Source: Stramonita haemastoma (lineage: Eukaryota > Mollusca > Gastropoda > Neogastropoda > Muricidae). Taken from it: a stretch of 64,000 nt of DNA. Shown here in pieces: positions 34,256 to 47,745 of the stretch. Position 1 is the stretch's first letter; each line of letters begins with the position of its first letter. The DNA is taken from positions 15,677,322 through 15,741,321 of the forward strand of contig CM060326.1 of NCBI GenBank assembly GCA_030674155.1, written 5' to 3'. The translations under genes were made by a program, and so were the position numbers. The notes under the pieces are model-generated. The model was not told the DNA's origin and did not search any database. It worked only from the letters and a program-made list of their open reading frames with translations.

Positions 34256-35163
34256 CCATGAAAACCGATTTGATTTTCACACCAGTATTCAGATTGTTAT
34301 GGTAATTCGTGAATCATAGTAAGGAGGGGGGGGGGGGGGGGGGTCGTCTATTCATTTATTTTGCCCTGCATGCTGTTGTGTTGTGATTTTTGATCCATTC
34401 CACAAGGTAGTAATAAATAAAAGCATTGTATATATACAAATGTCGTCGTGTATTAATAAAACTATCAATGCTAAATGAAAAAATACCAAATACAAAAACA
34501 AACAAAAAAACCCGTTATGATCCTTATTTCCAAAGTGTTTTACAGCTAGTATGAACAGCTGTAATAAATAGTGCCAAGTCAAGACTTAACACCTACTTGA
34601 ACTTGCCTCCTCTGCTACAATTTACAAACTATATGCACCTACCTACCTACCGACCCTTGAGGAATACTGCTGTCAAAGAGATTAATGATCAAGAGTAGAG
34701 CGCCAGATACATACATACATACATACATACTACATACAGGCAAACTGACTTAGGCTTAGACAGAGTCAACACCTCCGCTTATACACAATGAACTCTTACT
34801 GGGTTTATGGCACGCAAACAGTACAGGAGAACTAGGTTTGTACATGCAAACACGTGAGCGACCTGACCAGGCTTATACACGCGAGAACTGTCACTGCTTA
34901 GCTTAATTTGCTCGAGCAGCCAAGTGTCAATTCCAAATTAATTTGATAGGTTGTTGTCCAGTCAGAGACTCGGCATAAAGGCTGGCGTTATTAGGCTACT
35001 ACTGTGAATGCTTAGTGTGTTTTGTCGCTGACAATCCAACATGATCTTGGGGTCAGTCGACTGGGGGTGGGTGGGAGTCTCTCTGTTGAGACATAAATCA
35101 TTCAACAAAGTTACAATGATGTTTAAGCCCCAACGAAACACACAGTCACACACAAACACACAC

Positions 35164-35174
35164 AGGGGACTGGA

Positions 35175-35208
<34 letters not shown>

Positions 35209-35238
35209 CACATGAGTGTTTATTCATTATCCTCGAAG
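35164..35238 (+). repeat. SINE-A 3' tail fragment
   Basis: 'aggggactggatgt', 27 A's, then 'gcacatgagtgtttattcat' and 'tatcctcgaa'. Confidence 0.8.
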
Positions 35239-35329
35239 TCTTGCCTTGCCCTGCCTTTCCTTGGACTGCCTTGTTCTTCTCTCTGTCTTCTGTCTCTGTC
35301 TCTGTCTTTTGTCTCTTTTCTTCTCTGTC

Positions 35330-35610
<281 letters not shown>

Positions 35611-36095
35611 ACACCTCTCTTTCACAAGTTGGAATCCTTTTGTTTGCTTTAAGATAATTTCTTTTAATTTTTTCCTTTAATGAAGAAATGAGAAGTGGAG
35701 AGGGTCTGCCATGAAAGGTGAAGGTGTGGCCAGTATGCAAAGAGTTTTTTTTTCCCACACAGGGCCACAGCATACACGTGTTTGAGATTTCCTCTTTTCT
35801 ATCACTCTCTTTGTGTATCCATAGTAACTTTTTCTGTCCATTTTTTTCCTGGCTCTTTTCCATTTTTCAGCCTATCTCGTCTAGTCTGTCTTGCCCTGTC
35901 TGCCTGGTTTTTGTGTTTTTTCCCCCTAAACAAACCTTGACTGGCACTGTGGGTCTGTTTTGTTTGTTGTGGTTTTTGTTTGTTTGTTTGTCGTTTGTTT
36001 GTTGTTAGGGGTGTTGCTTTTTATTACAGTCTAGAATTTTGTATTAACTGAGACTCAAACTATAAAAAAAAAAGTGTTAACACCCCACCCCCCAT

Positions 36096-36580
<485 letters not shown>

Positions 36581-36821
36581 CAGCAACAAACAACAAGTGA
36601 TTATTTTCTGGCCTTCTCAACACTTTCTAGGCCTATTCAATCTTTTTCTTGATGTTTGTCAAAGTTTCCTTTAAAGTGAAACCTGAATACCGTACTCAGG
36701 ACTAGAAGAGTAGCTTTTGATTGAGTCTGTTGTGCACTGAAGCTTAACAGTAATTCCATATCACTGCAAGAACTGAACTGAACAGACTACCTGAATAAAA
36801 TGGAAGACTTCGTTGAGGCGT

Positions 36822-36925
36822 TTATCAAATCAAATCAAATCAAATCAAATTAAATTTTTCTTTCCAGAAGGTACATTGAATAAGTATTGATTTGCTTTTT
36901 TTCATCAAGCCATGTATCTAAAAAA
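36822..36925 (-). repeat. SINE-D tail with (AAATC)n
   Basis: Pentanucleotide AAATC repeats, then 'tttccagaaggtacattgaa', 'taagtattgatttgcttttt' and 'catcaagccatgtatct'. Confidence 0.7.
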
Positions 36926-37224
36926 AAAAAAAAAAAAACTAAAAAAAAAACCCAACAAAAAACAAAAGCAAAAAAAACCCCTAACAAACAAACAAGCAAC
37001 AAAAAAAAAAACCCAACAACCCCCACCCCCTTCACCAACATTAATTAACTAACATGATTTCAACACCCTTAAATTATAATATGCCTATAGCTATAGATAA
37101 TACAGCAATAACAATAACAACAACCCCCCAAAAAAAAACACAACAACAACAACAACAACAACAACAAACAACCGATGAGTTGTATCCATTTTATATTAAA
37201 GAAAGTATGGTACTGATTTGAATT

Positions 37225-37478
37225 TTTTTTTCTATTGAGGATGATAGAATAAACGCTCGTGTGCTTTTTTTTTTTTTTTTTACATCCAGTCCCCGTGTCC
37301 ATGCTGTTTTGTAAATTTTGTCTGATCTTCTGTTCCCACAGACACACAATGGCCAACTTTTCAAAAAAGCAGAGCAGGTTTAAACGTGTGCCCACGATGT
37401 CTGTGTGCGTTCGCGCATGGGATTCGGTTTATAGTCTCATCCGTAAGACTTTCTGGGGAGCGGAGTCAGGACTGCGGT
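37225..37478 (-). repeat. SINE-A copy, head missing
   Basis: Tail 'attgaggatgatagaataaa', hairpin 'gctcgtgtgc', core 'gattcggtttatagtctcat' on the plus strand. Confidence 0.8.
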
Positions 37479-37505
37479 GCCTGAACGGGGCTTTGAAGGG
37501 ATAAA

Positions 37506-37665
<160 letters not shown>

Positions 37666-37823
37666 CACTGAACACTGAAATGATTTAATGTACATTGGCC
37701 ATGGACCACAATACATTTCATGGGCTTGGGGTTCATTCATATAACTGGCAAACCAAATGCACAAAAGGTTTGATTCATAACTGATCAAAGAAGCAAAACA
37801 CACGTTATTCTAATCACAAAAAT

Positions 37824-37970
<147 letters not shown>

Positions 37971-38944
37971 ATGATCTCTGTTTTTCAAGGGTTACAGAGT
38001 ATGTATTCACATACTTTTTTCATCTGGCCTTTCGCTGATTAGTAATATCAAAACAACAAAAAAAACACACCAACAACAACAGCAACAACAAACTAACAAA
38101 GACAAAACAGAAAGAAACAACCCCCACCCCACCCCACCCACATAATAAAAACCATACCCAAAACTAAAACAAACCAAAATCCCCCCCCCCCAAAAAAAAA
38201 AAAGTAATAGTAACCCCCTCCCTCACAAAAAACCACCATCACCAACATCAAAAGTTCAAACTGTCATTTTAAAAAGGAAATAGGTATACATTCAACAAAT
38301 GTATTAATCCCAACTGGATACTTTGATAATTATTTAAACAAAAAAAGATAGATGTTTATTAAACAAACAAGTAATACCCAACTGACCAGAACACTAATGT
38401 CAAGACTTATATACATATTATAATTAGGTAAATCAAATAGATTAAAATAGAGAGGAGACAGCAGAGAATAGAGCAACCGGAACAAAAAATTAAATATATC
38501 AATACATTTTCACAAATATTTCTAGCTAAAAAAACAAATTATTAATTAAAATAACAACATAAAAACACTAGCAACAAACAAACATTTTTTTTTTAATCAA
38601 CAAAATGAAGATGTAGTGCCCCCTAAAATGCCCAACACAACATTTTTCAAATCCTGTTCAAGAAAATGAATTTAAATAAGTTCAAAAAGGCGTAACATAT
38701 ATGTGAGGGAAAACCCAAAGAAAGAAAGCAAAATAACAACAAAAACAAACAAAAAACAATAATTTTTTTTTTAAAACACACAAAAAGCAAACAGCAGAAA
38801 AAAAGAAATGAAACAACAAAAAACATGTCCTTATTTAGATGACAAGAATACAAGTTCAACTTCAACATAAGGATAAAACTGTTTCTATCTAATGATAAGT
38901 TTAGGATAGTATATGTAAACGTGGAAGAGAGAGGGAGAGAGAGA

Positions 38945-39186
<242 letters not shown>

Positions 39187-39639
39187 GGTACATCATCATC
39201 AAAACAGACTAATCAACAAAGTTGCGTGTGTTTGTATGTATGTATGTTCATGATCATAATTATAGACTCATGCAAATGTGTGTGCTCACACACGTGCGCT
39301 TGCACGAGCCTACTGGCTTCCAGTCTATTAGCTTACTGAAACTGGGTTTTCCTCAGCCCACCGTTTAGGCCTAACTGACCACAGCAATCGCCGATGGTGT
39401 AAATATATACAGCCCTGCACGTTCATCTCTCAGTGGCCACTGTCTGGAGTACAGCACCGCGTGTTTCGCCGCGTGACTGAAGTTATAAATAGACTCGAAC
39501 GCCTGATCGAGCACTGCCAGTACTTGTGTAGCACACAAGGTACATGCGTACCTTTTTTGGGTACATTCCAGTCTGTGCATGCAAGTTCTACAACCTAGCC
39601 TAGTGTGCGAGAATGACCTGAGAACACGCGCGCGTGTGC

Positions 39640-39680
<41 letters not shown>

Positions 39681-40381
39681 CAACAACAACGAAATAAAAG
39701 GCACTTGTTAAAAGGGGTTCGAGGGATGAAAAATAAGAGGAATAGCATCTCTAGTAGCATCATCTAGTAGCATCTCTTCAGCACTCCATGGTCTCTTTGT
39801 GAAACGGTTTTGTTCTAGTTATTTTCCCCGTACATTAGCACATACATGCGGCACATGTTCAGCTTTTACGTTCACTCTTCTGTAGTTTGGCTTTCACGTT
39901 CATTTTTGTGTATCCCCCGTCATATCCGAATGCATCATGTAGAAAAAGCTTTTAAAAATTTTTTTTTTCAAATAATGTACACAGACCAATATATTGTAAG
40001 CATCCATCCACGAATTGTTCATATCAAAGCTTACAAAGAAATCAAAAAAGAATCTGCATGCATCATTTTGTTGAACTTCTTAGCCCCCCCCCCCCCCCCC
40101 CCCCCCCTTCCCTCTTTCCCCCATCGCCTTGTTTCCCGTTTTCGTTGCTTTCTTGACAGCTAGGGTAGCTTAGGCTAGTTTTCTTGTTTTCCTTGAGGCC
40201 TGTGCCTACTTGGCCTATATGAATTATGAGTGTGCAGACTAGGCCTGTGTGTGTGTGTGATTTCATGTGTAGTCTTTGGTTGTGTGTCTGTGGTTCTCGC
40301 ATGCAGACGATGCAATGTAAAAATAGATCATGTACACATATTTGACCAATCAAAGTGTCCATGCAACGCCACATGGCCAGT

Positions 40382-40407
40382 CACGTGCACGACCATGTTT
40401 TCATTGG
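40382..40407 (+). promoter_or_regulatory. E-box (CACGTG) and inverted CCAAT upstream of the PAR bZIP gene
   Basis: CACGTG at 40382–40387, 78 bases before the start codon, and ATTGG at 40403–40407. PAR bZIP genes such as Dbp and Pdp1 are known CLOCK-complex targets through E-boxes of this sequence; function here is an inference from position. Confidence 0.45.
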
Positions 40408-40464
40408 TTGATAAATCAGTGAAGAAGAAACAGACAGACCTCGCACAGAAGACTGCAAGAAAAC

Positions 40465-40555
40465 ATGTCGAACCACAATATATACAGCGGGATGACATTG
40501 AAGGATCTTCTTAAAAATCCAGATCTTCAGCATGCTCCAGGAACACTCAGTGGAG
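40465..40555 (+). CDS. PAR-domain bZIP transcription factor (HLF/TEF/DBP/Pdp1 class), exon 1
   Basis: The gene has five exons: 40465–40555, 42514–43094, 44011–44133, 45386–45468 and 46581–46811, with matching phases (1,1,1,0). It encodes about 369 residues once one frame break in exon 2 is allowed for. It is a nuclear DNA-binding factor that dimerises through a leucine zipper on TTAYRTAA-type sites and acts in circadian or metabolic output in the animals studied. This exon supplies the N-terminus MSNHNIYSGMTLKDLLKNPD, whose 'LK-LL-NP' segment resembles the N-terminal motif of HLF/TEF. The ATG has A at −3 and the donor is GTAAGT. The PAR sequence separates it from NFIL3/vrille; vertebrate HLF, TEF and DBP cannot be told apart in an invertebrate, so no symbol is given. 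Confidence 0.85.
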
Positions 40556-42513
40556 GTAAGTGTTGCAGTTTGTTTTCTGTTGTGAAGCTAAAAGTGAAAA
40601 ACAAAATATAATGCTTAGTCCTACCTGTCAAGAGGCCGCCCACTGGCTGTTCGCGGCCGCTGGTTTTATCGCTTTTGTGTCGCTTGTAATGGCATGAAAA
40701 CCCGATAAAGGATGCGAATGTATTCATCTAATTGTTAATCCATGCAAAATGCATCTTGCGAATTTGTGTTCTACCCTTTTTTGATGTTGTTGGTATGTCA
40801 GAACAGAGTTTGGAACAATCAAAATATCGGTGAGACTGGGCACGCCAGCACAAACGTGACTTCTATTTTTAGCCCAAGGTCTTTTGATCAGAATGCCGAG
40901 CCAATCACTTTTCGCTGTCTGCTCGTATCGCGAGGAATAGGTGGGGATGTCGAAGGGGTTATTTTGTATACCATCGGGGTTTGCATGTCACCGATGCAGC
41001 AAATAGCGAAAAAGAAATGCTGCAAGAAGTACGTCTGACATTAAACGAATGTATAATGGGTTTTTTTTTTTTACTGTCCTAATGTCTGAACCAGGCGTGC
41101 AAAAAGAATTTTCTAACAGGTGCTAACCAGTCTTGTTTTACAAATCTGAGCATGCTTTTTTGTCACGTGTATCTGTTGGGCTATCAGCATCAGCAGTCAG
41201 CACTCTTGATGTCTGTCTGTCGGTAGGTAGAAAGTAGACCTTTCTCTATCTCCTTGTACACATGGTACAATATTACACACACCATGGCATGCAAACACAT
41301 ACAACCCATAGCACATAAGTAAACATCAATGTTTATTTTTTCATAATTTTTTATGCCCATTTTTTTGATAGTTTCCAAGATCTGGCCAGTCAAAAACATG
41401 CATTTTCCCCACTCAGCGCTACTTTCCCGTAGGCTCAAAGAAGGGCTGCCGGTACCTAGTACTAGGCTAGTGTTGTTGTACATTGTATGTAATGTATTTG
41501 CATACATCCACACCACAGACTTTTATTCTGCCCTGTATTCTGTCCCTTTTCACAAAATTGCCATCACACATTTTTTTTTACTTACTGAAATATTCTTTTT
41601 ATAGTGAGCTGCTTCTATATTCTCATCCTAACCCAAAATAATGTATTAGAAACATACTGATTAAGGACAATGATGGTTTGAAGGGTGCATTCTTTGTAGA
41701 ACTTGAGTCCACTAAATGAAGAGAATGCATGTTGGACTCTTGAGGCATTTTCTTCATCCTCCTGTCATTTGTCAGATGACTAAAGTAATAATTATAGATG
41801 TTTTCTTTAGAAAAGACAGAAATTGCTACCCCCCCCCCTTTTATTTATTATTTTTTTTTTTTTACTACAAAGGCACTTTTATTATTTTTTTTGTTCATAG
41901 TAGTACTATTAGTACACCTCCAATCAGAAGTTCTTAAGACAGATGAATAATGTTATCTTTTTTGTGCACAGCCTCATAGGAAAAAAAATGTTTAATGACA
42001 TCTTTCGCACACAACCAAAAGATTGGGAAGAGGGGGGGGGGGGGGTCAAACAGCTCTTGGCCAAAAAAAAAAAAGGTGACAAACAAAAGATAACAGGGTT
42101 GTCATTATTTTTATGTGTCTTGTTTTGCATAGGGGATGGGACAGCTCAGTGGTCAGAGCACTCACTTTCCCCCAGCCAATCTTAAGCAGCATCGAGCAAG
42201 GTTTCCAATTGGATGGGTGACCATTTGCGCGCCTTGGCTTCAGTACAGTCCCCCAGTCCACCCAGCTGTAAATGGGTACCTGCCCTCTGTAGGGTCAGGG
42301 AAGGTAAAGCAGCGAGGGAGAGGAGATGGGCGCCACCTTCTATATATACTGGCCCCTAGAGAAGCTGAGGTCTCTGAAGCCTTGCTCCCCCCTACAACCA
42401 CATAGGTTATGGGACACCTTTACCTTTTATCTTTACCCTTTTACTTGTTTTGCATAGCTTCTAGAACAAGAAAAATAAAAACAATAATAACTTTTTTTCC
42501 CCTCCCCACACAG
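40556..42513 (+). other. Intron 1 of the PAR bZIP gene
   Basis: GTAAGT to 'ccacacag'. Holds the SINE-F copy at 42131–42440 and G and A homopolymers near 42032 and 42063. Otherwise unremarkable. Confidence 0.8.
42131..42440 (+). repeat. SINE-F, best copy
   Basis: Head 'gggacagctcagtggtcaga', 'ccaattggatgggtgaccat', 'aaatgggtacctgccctctg', 'gggtcagggaaggtaaagca', 'ggcccctagagaagctgagg' and 'cataggttatgggacacctt'. It ends about 70 bases before exon 2 of the bZIP gene. Confidence 0.85.
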
Positions 42514-43094
42514 CCCCCACCCAGAAGGCCAAAAAAGCCAGCGATGAAGCCGCAGCAGACGTAGATTTCACGGCCGCGTTTCTGGGGCCGCAGCTATGGA
42601 ACAAGACCTACAACTCCAACGACTTCAACCTGGACTACATGGACCTGGATGAGTTCTTGGGCGAGAACTTGGAAGAGGTCCCTGTGGTGGAGACCGTCAG
42701 TTGGGATGACCTGATCACGTCCTCACCACCCCGCAACTCCTCCCTCCCACAGAAAATTCCAAGTCCTGGCGGGAGCCCCTACTCCCAAGCAAGGTTCAGC
42801 CCCCAGGGGAGCCCCAATGCTCGCATCAGCCCCAACCCTCGCATCAGTCCCAATCCTTATGCTAACCCGAGTTTGCATGTCAGCCCCAGTCCACGTGCCC
42901 TTCACAGCCCACTTGTTAGTCCGAACCCACATGCCGGCTTTGGCTTGCATGGGAGTCCTCCCCACAGTCCGCGCTCGCTCCCCTTGCTGTTCCCAGCAGC
43001 ACGGCTCAGAGTCCATCTGGAGTTGTTTCCCCTGTCAGAGGTGATGGCGGAATGGCTAGGGTGAAATCTGTGGAGAGTGACATGCAGAAAAAAG
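42514..43094 (+). CDS. PAR bZIP factor, exon 2 (activation region; one frame break)
   Basis: Contains AAFLGPQLWNKTY and FNLDYMDLDEFLGENL, the acidic transactivation block shared with HLF/TEF (AFLGP-LW-K ... EYMDLEEFL). A Ser/Pro-rich stretch follows, with five or more SPNP/SPS repeats. The open frame would stop at 43064. A one-base loss near 42978, in a CCCC run, is the better reading: the other frame continues as AVPSSTAQSPSGVVSPVRGD and reaches MQKKG at the donor in the phase required by exon 3. Confidence 0.85.
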
Positions 43095-43189
43095 GTAGGG
43101 GTTGTTTTTTTGGGGGTTTTTTTGTTTTGTTTTTTATGTTTTTTTTGTTTTGTTTTTTATGTTTTTTCATGACTGTATTGATATATAAT

Positions 43190-43285
43190 AATAATAATTA
43201 ATAATAAATAATAATAATAATAAATACATAGAATTTATATCGCGCTATATCTTGTAAGAACAAATCAAAGCGCTTATTACTGTGC
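43190..43285 (+). repeat. GCGC-palindrome element end with (TAA)n
   Basis: (AAT)n, then 'tatcgcgctatatcttgtaa', then 'caaatcaaagcgctta', matching 20885–20970. Confidence 0.65.
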
Positions 43286-43719
43286 TTGGTATCTCTCTTG
43301 TTGTTGTTATTTGTGTGGTTCTAAAGTTTGATAGATGGTAGGTTTGGGTTGTTTTTTTGTTTTTAAATTGTATTCAGCTGTTCAGAATTATTAGTTCTTC
43401 CTACTTCAGTCTTATGCATTTCAGTATTTTATACACTCATGTATATATTATAGTCAATATGAAAGACTTGAATGACAATATGTACTGTGAAAACTAAAAA
43501 AAAAAGAAAGAAAAGAAAAAAAGAAAAAAGTTTTATGCAAATGAAACTGATTTTTAGGGGGGGGGGGGGGGGGGGGGGAATCACACTGAAAAGCATGGGC
43601 AAGGAGAAAATGCATAATTTCTGTTTAATGGATTTGGTTAGTTACCTCATGAAGCAGCATCTCAGCAGTCATAGTTCGGTTGGAAAAAAACAACAGCAAC
43701 AACACATCTATAAAAAAGG

Positions 43720-43920
43720 TAAACCAGGTAATACCTTTACTACATCTAAAGGTAATACCTTTACCTTTAATACCAGGTAATACATTTACTACATCTACCT
43801 ATGAAGAGGTAAACCAGGTAATACCTTTACTACATCAAAAGGTAATACCTTTACCTTTAATACCAGGTAATAGTACCTTTACTACATCTAAAGGTAATGC
43901 CTTTTACCTTTACTACATCT
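43720..43920. repeat. ~85-bp minisatellite in bZIP intron 2
   Basis: Two and a half units of 'ggtaaaccaggtaatacctt', 'tactacatctaaaggtaata' and 'cctttacctttaatacc'. Unit halves are themselves related (AGGTAATACC / GGTATTACCT type inverted symmetry). Confidence 0.8.
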
Positions 43921-44010
43921 TTTAACGGTGAAAATCAAAAATGCTGTGTATGTCTGATTCAACCCTAACTAAGCATTACCAATAATACCTCACTCGTTTC
44001 AATGTTCCAG

Positions 44011-44133
44011 GCAGTGCCCGGTGCATATCCCCAGGTGCCACATCCACAGGGTCCACTCCGCCGGTCAGTCCCCTACCTGTCCAGGTGGACTTCCAGCTGA
44101 CCGAACAGGACCTGGCTCTTTCCTCCATCCCAG
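44011..44133 (+). CDS. PAR bZIP factor, exon 3 (start of PAR domain)
   Basis: Ser/Thr/Pro-rich segment, then VDFQLTEQDLALSSIPG; the 'DLALSSIPG' signature is characteristic of the PAR class. The donor is the weaker CAG|GTCTTT, accepted because phase and the PAR reading both continue into exon 4. Confidence 0.85.
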
Positions 44134-44387
44134 GTCTTTGAGCTCCCTCCTTCGGTCCACTCCCTCAGTCCTCTCCCTGACATAGAACGCATGCACTAAG
44201 GTGGCTTGTGGCCACAATTTGCATGCATCACACCACATGGTCCCTGCTTGTTTTGTGTCTGCACACTCTTGTGGAGAGCTTGTTTGGGAGGTAATGTTTG
44301 TTTGATTGTGTGTGCTGGCTTGTTTTTTTGTATTTGTTGGGATGGGTTGGGTTTGGGGTGTTTTTTTTGTTTTTTTGTTTTTGGTTT

Positions 44388-44427
44388 GTGTGTGTGAGTG
44401 TGTTTTTGTGTGTGTGTGTGTGTGTGT

Positions 44428-44473
<46 letters not shown>

Positions 44474-44503
44474 TGTGAAAGTGTGTGTGTGTGTCACTGT
44501 GTG

Positions 44504-44572
<69 letters not shown>
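44388..44572. repeat. (TG)n microsatellite in intron 3
   Basis: Interrupted TG tract about 260 bases after exon 3. Confidence 0.95.
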
Positions 44573-44574
<2 letters not shown>

Positions 44575-45385
44575 ATGTGATATTTTATCTTTTACCACTT
44601 CAGTGCGAAAAGTCATTTTATTTTTAGTGAGGTATCAAAATTATGTTGTAGTTGTTGCTCAAGTTAGATGCACAGGAGGAGAAGCTATGATTTTATTATT
44701 TATGCTTCAGTGTCAGTAATCTCACACTATGATACTTAAACTTTTATCTGGATCATTCCTTGCTAGAATAGTTTATAAAATTATGCTTAATTGTATTTTT
44801 TTTAGGACTAGGGGAGTGACATTTGTTTTCGGGTTTGTGTGTTTGTTTGCCTTATGCAGATTTATTTTTCAGTTATGTGCATTTCATGATATGTGAATAT
44901 AGTCTTTAGCTTCAATGTTTGTGTGTGTTTTTTGTTGTTGTTTTTAGCCACATGTAATACATTGATGGCAAATGTCATCAGCAGCATACAAAGCTTAATG
45001 CAGGGTGTATCACAAGTTGTTTGCATTACAAATGATTGAATGTGCTCCATTTTGTGTGCTAGCCTTTCTTCAGCTGGATTAATGATTGGTTTTGGGTAGG
45101 GAATCATCATTGTCACTGATCTTGATTTTCCAGTTTTCAAACAAGCAACCAAAAAGTAAACAACCCCCTATACCTCCCCCCTCCCCCTCCCAAGAAAAAA
45201 GAAAAGTCCAACAGTGGAGTTTTATAAAAGAGAGAACAGAAATGTTTGTTTCTGGCAAGCTTAGGGAGTCTGTGTAATGATCTGGTTTGTCAAGTATAGT
45301 GACCATTTCAGAATACGATACGATGCCAGACATGGAGACAATCATATAACTGGGACTTCATGATCGTTAATGTGTGTGTTGCCAG

Positions 45386-45468
45386 GACATTGCACGTTTG
45401 ACCCAACCTCCCATACCTTCTCAGAAGAAGACCTCAAGCCTCAGCCGATGATCAAAAAGTCCAGAAAG
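45386..45468 (+). CDS. PAR bZIP factor, exon 4 (PAR domain)
   Basis: Reads [20 protein letters not shown] followed by PMIKKSRK, close to the invariant PAR core ([15 protein letters not shown]). Acceptor 'ttgccag', donor GTACGT. Confidence 0.92.
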
Positions 45469-45589
45469 GTACGTAATCATATGCGAATATTTCCAGTTTG
45501 CTCTTTGTTTTGTTACAAATGGTGTCCATATGACCATCAATTGTGTTATAAACATTTCCTTTTTTCCCTTAGTTGTGATGTCTGTCTGT

Positions 45590-45720
<131 letters not shown>

Positions 45721-45832
45721 CTGTTCTGCTTCAGATTTTTGCTTTTCCTGCTATCACTCTCTTTCTCAGACAAGCCCAGGTAACCAATTTCAATTCTTAT
45801 GTTAACATCCAAAAAAAAAAAAAACAAAAAAA

Positions 45833-46085
45833 AAGAATTCATGAACAACTTCTTAAACTAAGGAATGGGGGGGAAAGCATTACAAAGCGTTGTGACATAC
45901 ATGTATGTAATTTAATGACAGCTTTAGGAGTAATAAGATACAGGAAAAGGTACACTCAGCTAAGAATTCATGAACAATTTCTTTAACTAAGGAATGGGGG
46001 GGGAAGCATTACAACGCGTTATGACATACATGTCCGAAATCTTTCAATGACAGCTTTGGGAGTAAGTAGCCATGGAAAAAGGTTC
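45833..46085. repeat. ~125-bp tandem duplication
   Basis: Two copies of 'aagaattcatgaacaa', 'taaggaatggggggg', 'tgacatacatgt', 'aatgacagcttt' and 'cactcagcta', diverged by several substitutions. Confidence 0.8.
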
Positions 46086-46096
46086 ACTCAGCTAGA

Positions 46097-46360
46097 CATG
46101 ACGCCAACTTTGGCAGTGGCTCCTCACAGTGCACAAATCCAACACCACTCAGTCAAGAGTGCTAAGTTTAGCACTCCCTTTCCTTTTACCAAGTCCAAGT
46201 GTGGTCATTTCCTGCAATAAATAGTACCAGCTGGCCCCCATCTGGACTGGGATGGGACAGATTAATTAGCAGTGGAGAGGAGCTGAAAGTGGGGGAAAAC
46301 TGACAGCTGCGTCCTCTGTCATAGAGTTGCTGTGTCCAACAGACTGATAATAATAATTAA
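46097..46360 (+). repeat. Repeat family G, copy 1
   Basis: Blocks 'cactcagtcaagagtgctaa', 'ccaagtgtggtcatttcctg', 'ctggactgggatgggacaga' and 'gagaggagctgaaagtgggg'. Same order at 61560–61785 and 62676–62876. No tRNA head is evident, so class unknown. Confidence 0.75.
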
Positions 46361-46420
46361 AAAAATGGTGACAGTTGTGGATGCAAAATAGATATTATAT
46401 GCAATATATATATTCCTTAG

Positions 46421-46540
46421 GAGCTGAAAGTGGGGAAAACTGACAGCTGTGTCCTCCTGTCATAGAGTTGCTGTATCCAACAGACTGAGAATAAAATGTG
46501 TGACAGTTGTTGATACAAAATTTATATATATTTTTAAAAA
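46421..46540 (+). repeat. Tandem duplicate of the family G 3' end
   Basis: Repeats 46279–46400 ('gagctgaaagtgggg', 'atagagttgctgt', 'tccaacagactga') just upstream of exon 5 of the bZIP gene. Confidence 0.75.
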
Positions 46541-46580
46541 GATCACTCATAAAACTCGCCATCTTTTCTTTTCTTCTTAG

Positions 46581-46811
46581 ATATTTGTTCCCGAGGACTT
46601 GAAAGACGAGAAGTACTGGGCGAGGCGGAAGAAGAACAACCACGCAGCCAAGCGGTCGAGAGACGCCCGGCGAGTGAAGGAAAACCAGATCGCCATGAGA
46701 GCCGCCTACTTAGAAAAAGAAAACAAGTCCATCCTGGAAGAGATCGAGAAGATGCGTCGAGAAAACGCACATCTGAAGCATCGCCTGAACAAATACGAGC
46801 CCTCGGCTTAG
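46581..46811 (+). CDS. PAR bZIP factor, exon 5 (basic region and leucine zipper, stop)
   Basis: Begins [20 protein letters not shown], then the DNA-contact basic region [20 protein letters not shown] (N-x-A-A-x-x-S-R signature; the variable position is His where Val or Met is usual), then zipper heptads starting [15 protein letters not shown] with Leu, Ile, Met and Leu at the d positions, ending NKYEPSA and TAG. The zipper end and short tail match HLF/TEF in length. Confidence 0.95.
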   Translation: MFVPEDLKDEKYWARRKKNNHAAKRSRDARRVKENQIAMRAAYLEKENKSILEEIEKMRRENAHLKHRLNKYEPSA

Positions 46812-47007
46812 AACCGGCATTGTTTTTAGGGTGGGGAATGTTTTTAAAATTAAGTGTATCATTGAGAAGGTGTTGTACAGGCCTGTCTTGGTAGTACTTT
46901 GTTTATCATCATTCTGCACCGTGTTGGTTTTCAGTTACTTTGGGACAACATGAGTGTGTAAGTAGAAACAACGTGTCCTTTTTGAAAAGTGTCAGAGAAA
47001 GGTATGA

Positions 47008-47009
<2 letters not shown>

Positions 47010-47093
<84 letters not shown>

Positions 47094-47100
47094 TATATAT
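47010..47100. repeat. (TA)n microsatellite
   Basis: About 90 bases of TA in the probable 3'UTR. Confidence 0.95.
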
Positions 47101-47390
47101 AATTGAATCATACAGTTGTCTGACAGTGAAAGACTTCTGACTCAGCCAATACAAACGACTGGGTTTGACCTCTCCCTTAACTCTCTCAGGAGTCCCAGGG
47201 GCAAGGCTCTGAAATGCCCAATATGTTTCAAGCAGTTTGAACCTAGAGGAGCCCATTCCTCTTTAGAGTCCAGATTGCATGCTGGGTATGATTGTTTCGT
47301 CCATGATAACAGCCCTCACTGGCCTTGTCTAGAGCGGGGTTTTAAGCTTGGGAGGGAGATGTTATATGGGACCTTGGTCTATAGTCTCAA

Positions 47391-47745
47391 GGGGGCGGGG
47401 TAGCCTAGTGGTCGGAACATTGCGCTCGCAATTTGATGACCCGGGTTCGATTCCTGTTCGAGGGGATTTTTCCCCTTGAGTTAACATCAGTGCTGACTTC
47501 ACTCTCCCCAAAAGTCCTTCGGATGAGACTATAAACCGAGGTCCTGTGTGCAAGTGCATGCAGAACATCTTGCGTACACGTTAAATCCTGTTCCACTTTT
47601 CGAAAGAGTAGGCCACCGTGTGCCGGTGGGAACAGATGACATTTACAAAACTGCATACACATGGGGACTGGATGTAATAAAGCACATGGGTGCTTATTCC
47701 ATTATCCTCGATTTAAAAGAATAAAATAAAAAAACCATAAAAAAT
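47391..47745 (+). repeat. SINE-A copy, full length, in probable 3'UTR
   Basis: Head 'gtagcctagtggtcggaaca', B box 'cgggttcgattcctg', core 'gatgagactataaaccgagg', hairpin 'gcacatgggtgc', tail 'ttatcctcgatttaaaagaa'. Among the best preserved copies. Confidence 0.9.

Noticed and set aside
43680..43925. Repetitive frame with VIPLLH/LPLIPG motifs
   Set aside because: Translation of the intronic ~85-bp minisatellite in the bZIP gene.
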